64,000 nucleotides of DNA from Pisolithus tinctorius. Taxonomy: Eukaryota; Basidiomycota; Agaricomycetes; Boletales; Pisolithaceae. The stretch is from assembly GCA_024663395.1 (NCBI GenBank), contig JANFAH010000003.1, positions 806,001-870,000 of the forward strand. Direction: 5' to 3'. Position numbers and translations under genes: made by a program. Numbering within the stretch: the first letter of the stretch is position 1; the number at the start of each line of letters is the position of its first letter. Under the pieces are notes generated by a model. The model worked only from the letters and a program-made list of their open reading frames with translations, was not told where the DNA came from and did not search any database. Below, in pieces: positions 20,288 through 31,795 of this stretch.

Positions 20288-20630
20288 CGAAGCAGAAAAC
20301 GGCGCCTAGGTATGCAGAACACCTTGCTCGATGACGGACTTGGTCCAGGTATTCTTTGCAACCTAATAACATGTTAGAGTGCTTTTCCGGCATGTTTATC
20401 ACTTACAAGCTCTTTGGCTTCATTGTTGTAATTCTACAGATTGTCAGTAAAAATAGTTGACATGGAAAGTGAAATCATTTACTTCGCGCGTGGCTGGCGT
20501 TAGAGTCTTATCCCAGTACAAGCAAAAATCCTCCTTCTGTCCATTGGCGTTGATTTTCTTCAACCACCGTAGCATACACAAATTCCTGTTGAGTACGTTA
20601 ACATATACGAAGTACGCTGTAGTGCATTCA

Positions 20631-22276
20631 TTACCATCCGTTCTTCGTGCCCGATGGCCGCAGAGTCTTCTTCGCCTTGGTTGTTGAGTCACTCGCGCCA
20701 GTTTTGCAATCATTGGATGCATCAGTGAACACGCTGTCGGAAGGGCCTCGTTCGTCGAGTTGTGGACTCTCCACAATGGGAGGGACGGGCATTACGTTGA
20801 CCTTCCCTGCAGCCATTGCAAGTAAACTCCTGCAAAGTTGACGTCAAAATCAGTAAATGCGATCCCGAAGAATGTGTGAAGTTACATGGGATTATATATG
20901 ATAGGACTCTTGGCAGTGGTCGGGATATTGGCATTATCAACGCTTGGATTGTTTTCCTTGTTGGCCAAGTCTGCGCCCACGTCCTGGGGGGTTGATTGTG
21001 CTGAAGCAGTCTCGACAGGATATTCAGGTGGTTCTATACGGGTGTAAGTCAGTGCTGCAGAGGAATATGATGCAAACCTTGTATTGGCAACTCTACACAA
21101 GCTCCCGAACCGAGGGATGTCGAGGTGGACGCAGATGTTGGCATGGACGATGAGTCTGGTGCCGCAAGCTTCGGTGATTCTGATGGGTCCTGGGACTGCA
21201 AGGCTGCCGTGGCTTCGCATATCAGTACAAGGTATCAGATAGGATTACTCACATTTTTGTTTCTTGCTGGATAGCGTTAATGAAGCGTCTGCGAGTCCCT
21301 TGCGCTTCTTACTGCCGGGATTGAGGCCTTCGAGGTCATCGTCATCGTCGAGAGCCTCTCCTTTGATCGTGTCACACGTAGTCCTCTTCAAGTTGCCATT
21401 ATCGTCAAGGCATTTTGTTCTCCAGGCCAAGTATGTCTTTGTACACAGATGCTCGAGTTTCCAGCCACTTTCCGCGAGCTTGAACAGGGGGAAGTCTTTC
21501 TCCATATGCGCCCGTATGAATTGGAGGGCAGTCGTGCTCGCCCTACCCCAAGTATCCGGTGCTATCTTGCGCTGTGTAAGTTCGATCCACCCTGCACGTA
21601 GAGCTCTTCGAATCTTGGTTAGCATTTCTGAGGTCGGGACATCGCCGTTTTCATCTTCAAGGTACACATATAGACCACGATTGCTCCCCCCAGCCTCTGG
21701 GGAGTCCAACCAGTCTTCGTAGTCCTTTCTTGTCCAGAATCGCACCTTTGGGTGTGTCTCACGCGTCGGAGGCTTCTCACCTGCGGTCATCGGAAGCTGT
21801 AGAGGCGAGTTACTCCCGAGTAAACTCGGATCGCATGTTCCTGAGTTGACTACGTTTGTGAGTTTGTCAAAGAGGCTCCTGTGTAATGATTAGCAGTAGA
21901 CAGCCTGTAAACTAATGTCTTACTTGATTGTGTCATGTTCTGTGGTTACCTTGACCAAATGCCATTCCAGCGCGTTGCAACGATCTTGCAGAAAGGTGAT
22001 GTGTGACTCCTGCTGCATATATGCACTCTAAAACATGGTAAGCACCTAGTTTTAACTCATTGTACTTACATTAACTTGATTGATTGAAGTCTGGGATGAA
22101 TATTGCGTAAACAGGTGTTGTTGAGAGGGTAGGACACCGGGACTATTATGCTGCAAAGAAGAAAATATTGAATTATCGTCAATGCAGTCGCCCGTTGGGG
22201 CCGAGAACGGGTCACTAGACTGAGGCGAGAACAACAAGCAGCCAAACTGCGAGTTGCTGGCATTGAGGGAGTACAT
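20631..22276 (-). CDS. Accessory gene of the CACTA-like element (minus strand)
   Basis: A multi-exon gene starting at ATG 22276. Exons I can place with matching phase: 22070-22276, 21924-22027, 21253-21878, then two or three short exons to TAA at 20631-20633. Exon 3 encodes the conserved part: PPTRETHPKVRFWTRKDYEDW, YVYLEDENGDVP, LRAGWIELTQRKIAPDTWGRAS, FPLFKLAESGWKLEHLCTKTY. I remember similar hypothetical proteins next to tnp2-like transposases in mushroom genomes. A Lys-rich, nuclear-signal-like stretch (SKKRKG, SSKKQK) follows. The role is unknown; a DNA-binding partner of the transposase is possible. The exon 4/5 boundary near 21195-21205 is ambiguous. No in-frame stop is seen, so this gene may still be intact. 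Confidence 0.65.
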
Positions 22277-22383
22277 GGCGATCTAGAGACAGGGGAAGAC
22301 CCGACTCCGAAGATTTGGCTAAGGTTATTTTCCCATACCTTATTAACTGCTACCGAGTACCTTGTTACCTTAAACATAACGAA
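22277..22383. promoter_or_regulatory. Shared promoter region of the divergent CACTA accessory genes
   Basis: Only 107 bp separate the start codons at 22276 (minus) and 22384 (plus), so the two genes probably share regulatory sequence. No obvious TATA box is seen. Confidence 0.4.
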
Positions 22384-23108
22384 ATGTCGCCACCGACTAA
22401 TTTGACATTTGCTCCTGCTCCGACTATTACAATGGTCAGTAATGTCGTCGTCATCGACGTCGAAGGCCTTTCTTCTGACTGGGACGCTTATACCTTTTCA
22501 TTGGACATGCCTTCTCCTGGAACTAAAGTAAGTTTTCTCCCAATCTACTTTTTGACTTTGCTAATCTCATTGAACTCGTTAGAGGATCGTGTTACGCGTC
22601 AAACACCCTGAATTCCACAAACACAGCTGTCCTCGAGTTAAGGAACCCTATGCACAACCCATGCCACTCGAGAACGTCGCGCTGGAATACAAGGATCCCA
22701 TCAAGTTGGAGGGAGCAAGCCAGGACTTTACCGCTTCGAAGCTCGAAGAACCCGAGCATGAGGCCAGCCAGGCCATTACTCCCAAGCTCGAAGAATCCAG
22801 CGAGTATAGCGTCGTGTTGGAGGATTCTGATTGTGACACAAGTCCGTAAGCAGATTATTCGAAATCTAGTCAAATCTAACGATTGCCGCAGGCAGTCCGC
22901 TACTGTAGCTCCATTGCCCTGCACCGTCCTCACCTGGGACAATGGAAATCCCCAGGCCGAGGAGGGCACACCGTCCCGACCTTGGAAGTACTACATTCGT
23001 TCGTTCGATCCCTCCGTTCTCCCCATCGAAATCATGCGTAGGAGGGAAGCAATGGAAAGGTATGAGGATAGGCTTGAGAGGGGGGGAAAACGCCGTAGGC
23101 TAGCTTGA
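22384..23108 (+). CDS. Three-exon gene of the CACTA-like element (plus strand)
   Basis: Exons 22384-22527, 22583-22845 and 22892-23108 join in phase with GTAAGT...TAG and GTAAGC...CAG introns of 55 and 46 nt. The product is 207 residues. The first exon encodes VSNVVVIDVEGLSSDWDAY; the second is rich in Glu and Pro with repeated LEEPEHEAS/KLEESSEYS-like stretches; the third ends in a basic region (IMRRREAMERYEDR, KRRRLA). An upstream in-frame ATG at 22315 exists. I recognise no domain. The intact splicing phase and divergent position beside the accessory gene suggest a real element gene. Confidence 0.6.
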
Positions 23109-23238
23109 GTTTTATGATACCTACAATTTGTTTTGTTGTACCCGTACGTTCACGCTGTCAATGCATTTGATATCCATATGCTCGCGAAAACGTTGAATTG
23201 AGATATAGCTGCAGTAACAATGTAGTCCGATCTACACA

Positions 23239-26200
23239 CTATTCGACATCCTCATGCCCATCGTCTTCATCATCTCTTTCGACATACACGCTGTACGGAA
23301 CCCCCCAGTCAGATACGTCAAATCCGGGCCTTTCCATCATACAATACACCAGCTCTGCAATGCCCGAGGGCAAGACCATCCACCGCGGGATCATCGCAAC
23401 GACGCTAATGATTTGTTTGACGCGAATTACAGATATAGTGTCGAGCAGATGGGAGGCTAAGAGAATGTGATTCGAAAGTTTCAGTAAGTCTTCGTCAGGC
23501 GCAGAATACAAGTGAACGATCGCAACGTTGGAGAAAGTCCAGTGACCATCTGCAGCTTGAACTGGCAGCCTAGTAAAATATTGGACTTCAGCACAGCGGG
23601 TGATACCGTCGCAAAGATACTACATGAAGAGCCAGTTAGCGTAGTGATCACATTCAGTAGGATGATGTACTTACCTTTATATTGTGTGAGACACGAAGTT
23701 GTTCTGGAGGTCGAAGGCTCTCTCTCCAAGCTGAGCGTGCAACCTGGCCATTTGGAAGACGAAGTCGAGCCCACTTCTTGATATGTGGCAAAGGTTGTCC
23801 GGGCCCAAGAAATAGCATGATGGCAGCACCTTCATCACTGCGGGGAAGGATCGAGGTCTTGGAACGTTTGCAAAGCAGAGCGAAGCCGTCACAGAGATCA
23901 AGGGAGCCATAAGGTAGTCCGTTGACTGAGTCGTTGAGCTCAGGTATGATGGAGATGAGCGAGTTGACTTGACATCAGTGGACGCCCTTGCAAGAGAGAT
24001 CCGCGTAGGGCTTGGAGGGCTGTCGAATCTGTTCACCGAGATTCCCAATGGTCCATTCCATGGTCCATTGTGCATAACAGATGGGAGGACCTTTATGAAT
24101 TGCCTCTGGTACAAGATGAATGACTTGGTGTACGCAAGGGCGCACAAAATGGATACGGCACTCGCGAAGCTGGTAATAGATAGACTCGAACTCACGTTCC
24201 CAGCTGCAGAGAAGTGCGTGTGCGTCGAGGAGTTGTTCTTCTGTCAATGTGTGTTGGCACATGATCTGAAGTCCGTGAACTAACTTGCAGTAATTCACCC
24301 AGTACAATCTGGGCAGGAGGTCGTAGAGGAGAATCGGCGCGAGGGCAAATATGTACAGCTGGAACTCCCAGGTCTTGTATTGTGTATTGATTTTTTCAGC
24401 GATGTTATGAGGCTTGCGATCGTAAGAGCTGGGGAGATGATAACCTGCTTGCTTGATGGCCGCTCCATGCTCATGCCAAACTTCTTCATTGGCTAAAGCA
24501 GCCCATGGCCACATCTCTGGATCGTCGCCTGCTACATGATCGATGGTGCCACGCCAGAGGGAGATGAGAAGGTCGCTGATGTTTCCAGCAAGATGCATGA
24601 TGTCGGTTGTCATACACAGAGGAACACCGAGAGAACGAGTTGGCTGGAGCGCGAGAATGAGAGGCGGTTTGGTGAGGCCAGTGTCAGTTTTCTTCTTGTC
24701 CCATTGGGTGGGATTCTGCACGGCGACGATAGTTCTGAGATTGTCGGCATACTCGGCACATCCACCTAGCAGGAGATTGAACACGTCGATGTCAGCATGA
24801 TCGCTGCCGCGGACACAGCGGTCGCGAGGTCGGAAGTAGCGCTGGGTAGTAGTGCTTGCCATTTGTTTTGCATCTGCTGATGGCACCACAATACATGTGA
24901 CAGCCGTTCTTGCCGCTATGACCAACCATACCGTTCCAATAAATCAAACCGGGCCTGTCTGCGGTCAGTAAAAAGTAGATAGACATTGGAGGAGTAGCGA
25001 GTGTTGGTATGGGCGTTCCAGATGGGCAGTCCTTCGGCCTGAAGGGCCGCGAGATGATGGATGCCGGGAAAGAGGAACGAATCAAGATTCTTGGGCTTGT
25101 TGGGGCCGGGAATAAACCCCCAGGGCGGACGTGGAGTTTGCGATATCGTTTGTCCGGTGGCAAATTTATAATGATCCATATATACATCCAACAATCTGAC
25201 TCCTTGCTGTCGTACAACTGGGCTCCGTCGAGTGAGAGCATGAGAACAGCATCGTTGTGTTTGATATCACCATCGAGGACAGCCCCGAGGTAATCCCAAC
25301 CCATAGCGATGTCGTCGATTAGCGGGATGCGACCGGTCTCGCGTAGTTGCTGAAGGACCTCTGCTGTACGCCTGAGCGAGATATGCCATATCGACGGCAC
25401 TATCCTTGTGCCGATAGAGGGCTTGCAGTTGGGGGCCAATTGGGATCGTTGTGAATGTCTGCGCTGCAACCTTGGATCTCCCGCGAGTTCCTTGAAGCTG
25501 TTCCTCCTTCCATCGAGAAGTATGACACATCGGGCAGGCCTCGAGATGGGAAAAAGGCCTGGTATAGGCAATGCAGGAGTTGCGACACATGTCATGTTCA
25601 ATGGAGACGACCCCAGTGTAGGTAGCGACAAGTTTTTCGACGTTATAGAAGCTCAGGATGGAGTCTGCGGCTGGGGTGCCCTCGAAAGCAACGCGGGCTG
25701 CTTCACAGACACGGTTGTACGCTTGTTGGGATGCATTCTCGAGGGCTAAGTAGGTAGATATGGCGAAGCGAATGCCTGGATTATTGATGGTAACGACCTC
25801 ATCGGGGGGGTTCCGCAACCTCTCAAGGGCATCGGTACTGAGTTTTGCAACGTCGTCATCAAGCGAAGCATTTTTTAGGGCCAATATGAACTTCATGGAC
25901 TGGCGCATAGGTGAAAGTACAGCAGATTCCGCAAGAGCTTCGAGGTCAACAATGGGGCGTGTCCTCCGCTCATGCCGTATGTTGGCGGGTGCCGCCATTC
26001 TATCTAACCCAGGAGCTGGTAGATCCTACATTAGAGGGTTAGAACGCGTTGAATCGGTCGTCCACGGCCACTTACCTCGTCTACAGATGGATTAGTGGAC
26101 GCCGAGGGTCCACCTAACTCGGGAGCCGGTAAGGTCCTGTGCTGGAGGTTAGAACGCATTGAATCGATCATCTACGGCCACTTACCTCATCTACAGATGG

Positions 26201-26908
26201 TCCAGTGGGCGTCACAGGTTCACCTAGATCAGAAGCTGGTAGATCCTACATTAGAGGGTTAGAACGCGTTGAATCAGTCGTCCACAGGCCACTTACCTCG
26301 TCTACAGATGGATCAGTGGATGCCGTGGGTCCACCTAACTCGGGAGCCGGTAGGTCCTGTGCTGGAGGTTAGAACGCATTGAATCAATCATCTACGGCCA
26401 CTTACCTCATCTGCAGATGGTCCAGTGGGCGTCTCAGGTTCACCTAGATCAGAAGCTGGTAGATCCTACATTAGAGGGTTAGAATGTGTTAAATCGGTCG
26501 TCCACAGCCACTTACCTTGTCTACAGATGGATCAGTGGACGCCGTGGGTCCACCTAACTCGGGAGCTGGTGATTCTTATGATCGGTCTCCAAATCAGTAT
26601 TCTACAGAATGGAAAATAAATGAACTCACATTTTCATGAGTGCGCGCATGTTTACGGTGTCCATCCTCAATGGTTTCGAGTCGCCTTTTCGCCATTGCTT
26701 GGATAACAGCTGCACAACGAGCGAGTTTTTCCGAGCCGCAGCCTGCATGGGGTCGGACCTGGGAGGATCGAAGGCGTTCCTTTTCTTCTTCAGTCCCAGC
26801 CTCCATGAAATGGCGGTACCATGTTGCCTTTGACACTGGGTGAGGCTGCCCAAAATTATACTTGCTGCAGACGCATACGTAGGGAGTCGACACAGATGCC
26901 ATAGGCAT
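23239..26908 (-). pseudogene. tnp2-like (CACTA) transposase, decayed
   Basis: Exon 1 (26635-26908) has a Cys-containing start (YVCVCSKYNFG) and is followed by tandem exon units (26025-26575). The main body starts near 26025 (MAAPANIRHERR). Conserved tnp2 blocks are visible: CIAYTRPFSHLEACPMC, TIPIGPQLQALYRH, MLSLDGAQLYDSKESDCW, IPGPNKPKNLDSFLFPG, NGMVGHSGKNGC, TTDIMHLAGNISDLLISLWRG, KINTQYKTWEFQLYIF, YAQWTMEWTIGNLGEQIRQ. The body needs about four frame changes (near 25385, 25125, 24970, 24860) and meets a TGA at 23972-23974 where CGA is likely. A 55-nt intron (23620-23674) precedes the last exon, which ends at 23239. It no longer encodes a full enzyme. Confidence 0.82.
26025..26575 (-). repeat. 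Tandemly amplified exon-intron units in the transposase gene
   Basis: About five copies of a 110-112-bp unit. Each holds, on the minus strand, a 60-nt phase-0 exon of the type DLPAPELGGPTASTDPSVDE followed by a GTAAGT donor, about 50 bp of intron and an AG acceptor. Exons: 26516-26575, 26406-26465, 26297-26356, 26186-26245, 26076-26136. Two unit types alternate (PAPELGG and PASDLGE). The copy at 26076-26136 has one extra base and shifts frame. Confidence 0.8.
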
Positions 26909-27056
26909 CGAGGCAGCTGGAGGAGTGCACAGCGCAGTGTACTGTGTTGCTACATAGTGTAAAAGATACATCCAACCTACCGATCGCAACACAACATAGC
27001 CAAAAAAGGAAGGAGTAACTTTGATTATCGACCACGTCATATTTGTCACATTACTT

Positions 27057-27107
27057 TCACATATGGTCACCTCATGTCACACCCGGCCATAGCCAGTTTT
27101 CACTGGG
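27057..27107 (-). repeat. Right terminal inverted repeat of the CACTA-like element
   Basis: Complement of the left repeat; ends in TTTTCACTGGG and is followed by CGTGAGG. Confidence 0.9.
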
Positions 27108-27114
27108 CGTGAGG

Positions 27115-29672
27115 GGTGGTGTAGTTGGGTGTGTGTTAACCTTGTTTTGCTGGCATACAGCACATCCTTCAACATATTTTCGGACAAAGGACGCAAGTCC
27201 AGGCCACCAATACTCAGATGAGACGAGTTGTCGGGTCTTCAAGACACCAGGGTGTCCGGCAGAGGGGTGGTCGTGGTGGTTGGACACAACGGTCCGACGG
27301 AGGATAGGGTCGTCGGGGATATACACCCGGTCTTTGTAAAGCAATATTCCATTGTCAAATCTCCAATCAGAGAGATGGGATTTAAATGGGAGTGGCATGT
27401 CGACATTTTCAATGGCACGGAGTGCTGTTTGGACCACGGGGTCTTTCATGGAGGATGACGCGACCTTTTGAGTGAGACTGGTGTCAATAAGGTTGACGAA
27501 CAAGGTTTGTGGAAGGAGGGTAACTCCTTTGTTATCTTCATCGTTATCAGGGATATGGTCGGGTCGGCGGGAGAGTGTGTCCAGTGCGGCCAGGTCTTTG
27601 CCTGGGACATGTTCTAGCTGCAGATCGAAGTCTGCGAGGTCAAGGAGCCAGCAAGCCTGGCGACGATTCAGATTCTGAGGTGATTTGAAATATGTTAGGT
27701 TTTTATGGTCTGTGAAGACCTTAACCGGGAACGGGGATCCATGGAGGTAATGTTTCCAGGATTTCAGTGCTCAAATAACTCCTAGCAGTTCTCTGTCATA
27801 AATGTCGTAGTTTCTTTCTGCAGGGTTAAACAATTAGGACAGGAAGGCACAGGGTTGCCATTGTCCATTTGAATCTTCTTGAAGGAGGATCCCTCCCGTT
27901 GCGTACTTGGACGTGTCCGTGGTAATCGCAAATGGCCGAGAGGTGTCAGGCATTCGGAGTGTGGGTTGCGCCATGAAGATTCTTTTGAGGAGATCAAAGG
28001 CGTCTTGGCACTTCTTAGACCAATTCCAATCGACCGTTTTCTTAGTGAGATCGATGAGTGGTTGTGCAATGTCCGAGTAGTAGGGGACAAATCTTCTGTA
28101 AAAGTTTGCGAATCCTAAAAAGGATCGCACATCTTTGACCTTCTTTGGGACAGGCCAGTCGGCAATACCCTGGACTTTGACAGGGTCCATGGCAACGGTG
28201 TTCTTCTTGATGATCATTCTGAGGTATTCGACCTCGGTCAGATCAAAGTGACATTTTTCCAATTTTAGAGGCAGAGAAAGTTCTTTCATTCGTTCGAGGA
28301 CACAGCGGGTTCTTTGTTTGTGTTCTTCAGGGTCGTTTGAAAAGATGAGGAGGTCATCCATGTAGACGACCAACCATCCTTCAGTAATCATGTCTCAGAA
28401 GGAGTTGTTCATGAATCGCTGGAAGGTGGCGGGGGAATTACACAGCCCGAAGAACATAACAGTTGGTTCAAAGAGACCTTTGTGTGTGATGAACGCGGCC
28501 TTCCACTGGTCTCCTTCTTTGATTCTAACATTGTTATAGCCAGACCTGACATCCATCTTTGTAAAGATAGAGGCTCCCTTCAATCTGTCTATGAGGTCTG
28601 AAATGAGGGGAAGGGGATATGCATCCTTCACTGTATTTTTGTTTAGGTACCTGTAGTCTTGGCAAGGGTGTAAGGAGCCGTCTTTCTTTCCTATGAAGAA
28701 AAAAGGGGCGGCTTGGGGGGACTTCGAGGGGCGAATCTTTCCTTCTCGAAGGTTTTCTTCAATAAATTTCTCCGCAGACTCTCGTTCAGAGGGAGAGAGT
28801 GGATATGCTTTAGCCACCTTGGGGACAAAGTCCTCTACAAGGTTTATGGCATGGTCATATGGTCGCAATGGGGGTAAAACTCCATCAGAGGGTTTCTCGA
28901 AAACCGAGGCAAAATCCTTGTACTCTTCAGGGAGGACAGCCTTTGGTTTCTTCTTGTGTTCTTCTTGGGCTAGTTCCATAGCCATGGTGATCTTTCGAAG
29001 AAGACTATTGTTGGGATTAATCTTCCTTGCTTCTTTGACAAGTTTTCCAACCGACATCACGAAGTGTGCTCGGATGGTTTTGTCTTCTGGTTCTTCGTAA
29101 TCCATGAATTTGTTTATCCCTTTCTTTTCAGTGGGGGACACAAGATTCATGGTTGGTTCCTCGATGGCAACGGAAGAGACGTTGCGTCTTAATTCCTTTG
29201 ATCTATTGGTTTTCTCGTCGATAGACAATGTGCCCATCCTCCAGTCCATGACAGGGTTGTTTTCTTGGAGCCAGGGGAGACCCAGAATGACGTTTTCCGT
29301 TCCACAATTGATGACATGGAAGAAGGACTGGTGGACGAGTCCTTTAATCTTGAAGTAGAGAGTGGCAGAAAACAGTATTCTTCCTTTTGAGTTCTGGGTT
29401 CCATCAGCGTTTTTTGTGAGGATGGGTTCGGCGAGTCGTTGAGTGGGGATTCGATGTTTTCGTACAAAACCCCAATCAATGCAAGAGATTTCTGCTCCAG
29501 AATCAACTAGAGCGGTGGTGTTGATGACTTTCGAGGTAATTTCTGATGCGTAGAGGGAAATGGGAATCTGCATAGTACGTTCTGGTGTAGACGTTACAAG
29601 TACAGGTGCAACAGAAACTAGACTGTCCTTAGTTTGGGGAACATCTGGCATCAACGCAGAGTTCCCATTCAA
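27115..29672 (-). pseudogene. Element C protease, RT, RNase H and integrase N-terminus
   Basis: Read leftwards from 29672: protease (TTALVDSGAEISCID), RT (FFFIGKKDGSLHPCQDYRYLN, KMDVRSGYNNVRI, FGLCNSPATFQRF, VVYMDDLLIFS with YMDD intact, FLGFANFYRRF), RNase H (TTDTSKYATGGIL, TDHKNLTYF, DTLSRRP) and the integrase zinc-binding domain (HHDHPSAGHPG, then CAVCQQNK). In-frame stops occur at 28392-28394 (TGA for CGA, four codons upstream of the YMDD region), near 27830 and near 27776. The frame is otherwise consistent, so decay is mostly by point transitions. Confidence 0.9.
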
Positions 29673-30214
29673 AAATCCTTTCCAAGAGCTCTAGCGATGT
29701 TAACCAGAGCGATGGATGGGCCAGCAACTTTTTCATCGTCACTTTCTTCTACCTCCACAATTTTGCGGATTTTCTTTACTTTCTTTTGGGGAGTCTTCCC
29801 CTTGTCTGGACATTCTCGGGAGAGGTGTCCTGTGTTTCCACAACCGAAACATCTTCCTTCTTTGATGTGATGGTCTTGTTCTTCTTTGGAGAGTCTCACT
29901 CCATCCATGTCCATAGCATTTGGATCTTTTTCTTCAGCAAAGTTGTTCCTGGGGTGGAACATTTTCTTTTCTTTCTTTCCAAAGGTTTCATTGACCTTTC
30001 TCCACTTAGCGTTGAACTTTTGCGCTTGGGTGTACCACTCAGTAATCTTGGTGGGAGTGGTTTCCATCATGTGGATTCGGTTTGCAATGAAAGGTTTGAG
30101 TCCTTGCGAGAAGAACTCGATCAAAGCGACATCTTCCGTGATGGTAGAGTCGGCAGCGGCAGTTTGGAAATTGGTGATGTATTGTTCGACCAATTCTTTC
30201 TGTTTTAGGGTACA
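29669..30214 (-). pseudogene. Element C Gag, C-terminal part
   Basis: From the Tc1 palindrome leftwards: KELVEQYITNFQTAAA, LIEFFSQGLKPFIANRI, a basic linker, and the CCHC knuckle CFGCGNTGHLSREC, then a Lys-rich tail. It joins the N-terminal part at 31796-32357 when the palindrome is removed. Ends at TAG near 29669; pol begins at about the same place. Confidence 0.88.
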
Positions 30215-30216
30215 TA

Positions 30217-31793
30217 CAGTGGCTCAAAAAACTGACCGCATGTTTGTATGTTTTACATTAGTTATGACTAAATGCAATAACCCCTAACCCTAGCCCTAAA
30301 CCATGAGTGTATGAAATAGGGTACTTACTCTTGGCTTTCTATTGGTCCATGAATGAAGTGATTTGGATAGGAATTGATAGAATAGCAGCCATTTGAAAAT
30401 GACATGTCATGCGGTCAGTTTTTTGACTTTAAGTTTTGATTACATAGTTTTGAGTTTAACAAAGTTTAAAATGCTGTGAGGTGCTTACTAATGCTTATAT
30501 GGTATATCACATGGTCTATTTGATGATTTGTCATCATACAAACAATGCCAAACAATAAATTTGGTCCATCAAGGTTCCCTCTTCCACCCCAACTCATGAA
30601 ACCATCCTCCTGGTCCATCTGGGCCATTTTCTCAGAGTAATCCCCATAAATATTGGTGCCCACTACAGTAATGTCATCAGGGTATATGACCAACACAATC
30701 AAACCCTTAAAAAATCTGCTTTCAGTCATCCCTGTGCTGTTTCCCCTACTCATACCTGACATGTTCTGCAACTAATCAGTACTGAGAATGCTGAAAAAGC
30801 CATGATGGTTAATCTGGCACTCTAAAACATGACCAACAATCCAATCACCTCTTATCTGGTGGGTTTCCACCTCAAGGGTGCTGGGTTGAGGGCTAGGGTG
30901 AGCTGAAAACCTTCATTACAGTCCAGGTGCCCTGGGGTGGATAGTCCACTGAACTGCTAGGAAGGTGATTCCATCAATCCATCTAGGCTTGGGTATTACC
31001 TATGGTCTTATATGACCAAATCACCCATTCCCAGTCATCCACAGTCAGCTGAGAGCACAGTCTAGCCATGCTTCCCATGTGACCTGAAGTGCACAGGAAT
31101 GTTTTGTCTCACCCCAGCATTGAAACTAATTGTACTGTGGTGAAAATGTACTGGTTAAAAGGTGCTTTGTTTGTTCATCATTTTCTGATGTGCCAGATTG
31201 GCCTCCATGGCATTTCCAGCATTCTCAGTACTGATTAGTTGCAGAACGTGTCAGGTATGAGTAGAGGAAACAGCACAGGGATGACTGAAAGCAGATTTTT
31301 TAAGGGTTTGATTGTGTTGGTCATATACCCTGATGACATTACTGTAGTGGGCACCAATATTTATGGGGATTACTCTGAGAAAATGGCCCAGATGGACCAG
31401 GAGGATGGTTTCATGAGTTGGGGTGGAAGAGGGAACCTTGATGGACCAAATTTATTGTTTGGCATTGTTTGTATGATGACAAATCATCAAATAGACCATG
31501 TGATATACCATATAAGCATTAGTAAGCACCTCACAGCATTTTAAACTTTGTTAAACTCAAAACTATGTAATCAAAACTTAAAGTCAAAAAACTGACCGCA
31601 TGACATGTCATTTTCAAATGGCTGCTATTCTATCAATTCCTATCCAAATCACTTCATTCATGGACCAATAGAAAGCCAAGAGTAAGTACCCTATTTCATA
31701 CACTCATGGTTTAGGGCTAGGGTTAGGGGTTATTGCATTTAGTCATAACTAATGTAAAACATACAAACATGCGGTCAGTTTTTTGAGCCACTG
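30217..31793. mobile_element. Palindromic Tc1/mariner derivative 2
   Basis: A 1,577-bp element inserted in the gag of element C, flanked by TA (30215-30216, 31794-31795). Arms of 577 bp (30217-30793 and 31217-31793) are nearly identical (I see one A/G difference, at a CpG/TpG), round a 423-bp spacer. The outer ends read CAGTGGCTCAAAAAACTGAC. An inner inverted copy of the end motif (GCGGTCAGTTTTTTGA) is at 30411-30426 and 31584-31599, with TGACATGTCA at 30400-30409. This gives a 210-bp end module like that of palindrome 1. Confidence 0.9.
30740..31060 (+). pseudogene. Tc1-like transposase fragments in palindrome 2
   Basis: On the plus strand, arm and spacer encode HVLQLISTENAEKAMMV, NMTNNPITSYLVGFHLKGAG, matching the region of Tc1 transposases just after the helix-turn-helix. 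On the minus strand the spacer encodes a second, diverged version starting TENAGNAMEANLAHQ and reaching LTVDDWEWVIWSYKT, where the first catalytic Asp (WSDET) is Tyr. Several stops are present in both. Confidence 0.7.
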
Positions 31794-31795
31794 TA

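Larger units (their letters stand above)
19725..27107. mobile_element. CACTA-like (tnp2-type) DNA transposon inserted in element C
   Basis: A 7.4-kb element bounded by inverted repeats of about 51 bp with one visible mismatch: CCCAGTGAAAACTGGC at 19725 and its complement ending at 27107. CGTGAGG stands on both sides (19718-19724, 27108-27114), and joining the flanks restores the element C integrase. It carries a decayed tnp2-like transposase gene (minus), a six-exon accessory gene (minus) and a three-exon gene (plus). Near the left end, TGGCCAGGTGTGACATGA-like and GTCAC-like motifs recur, as in CACTA subterminal regions. Confidence 0.88.

Noticed and set aside
23239..26908. KDZ or Plavaka assignment for the transposase in the 7.4-kb element
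   Set aside because: The blocks SLDGAQLY, DIMHL, LWRG and WTMEWTIGNLG-like belong to the tnp2/CACTA family; the flanking 7-bp repeat alone is not enough to change it.
30466..30771. 101-residue ORF present in both arms of palindrome 2
   Set aside because: Runs antisense to the Tc1 transposase-like frame of the arm; repeated only because the arms are inverted copies.
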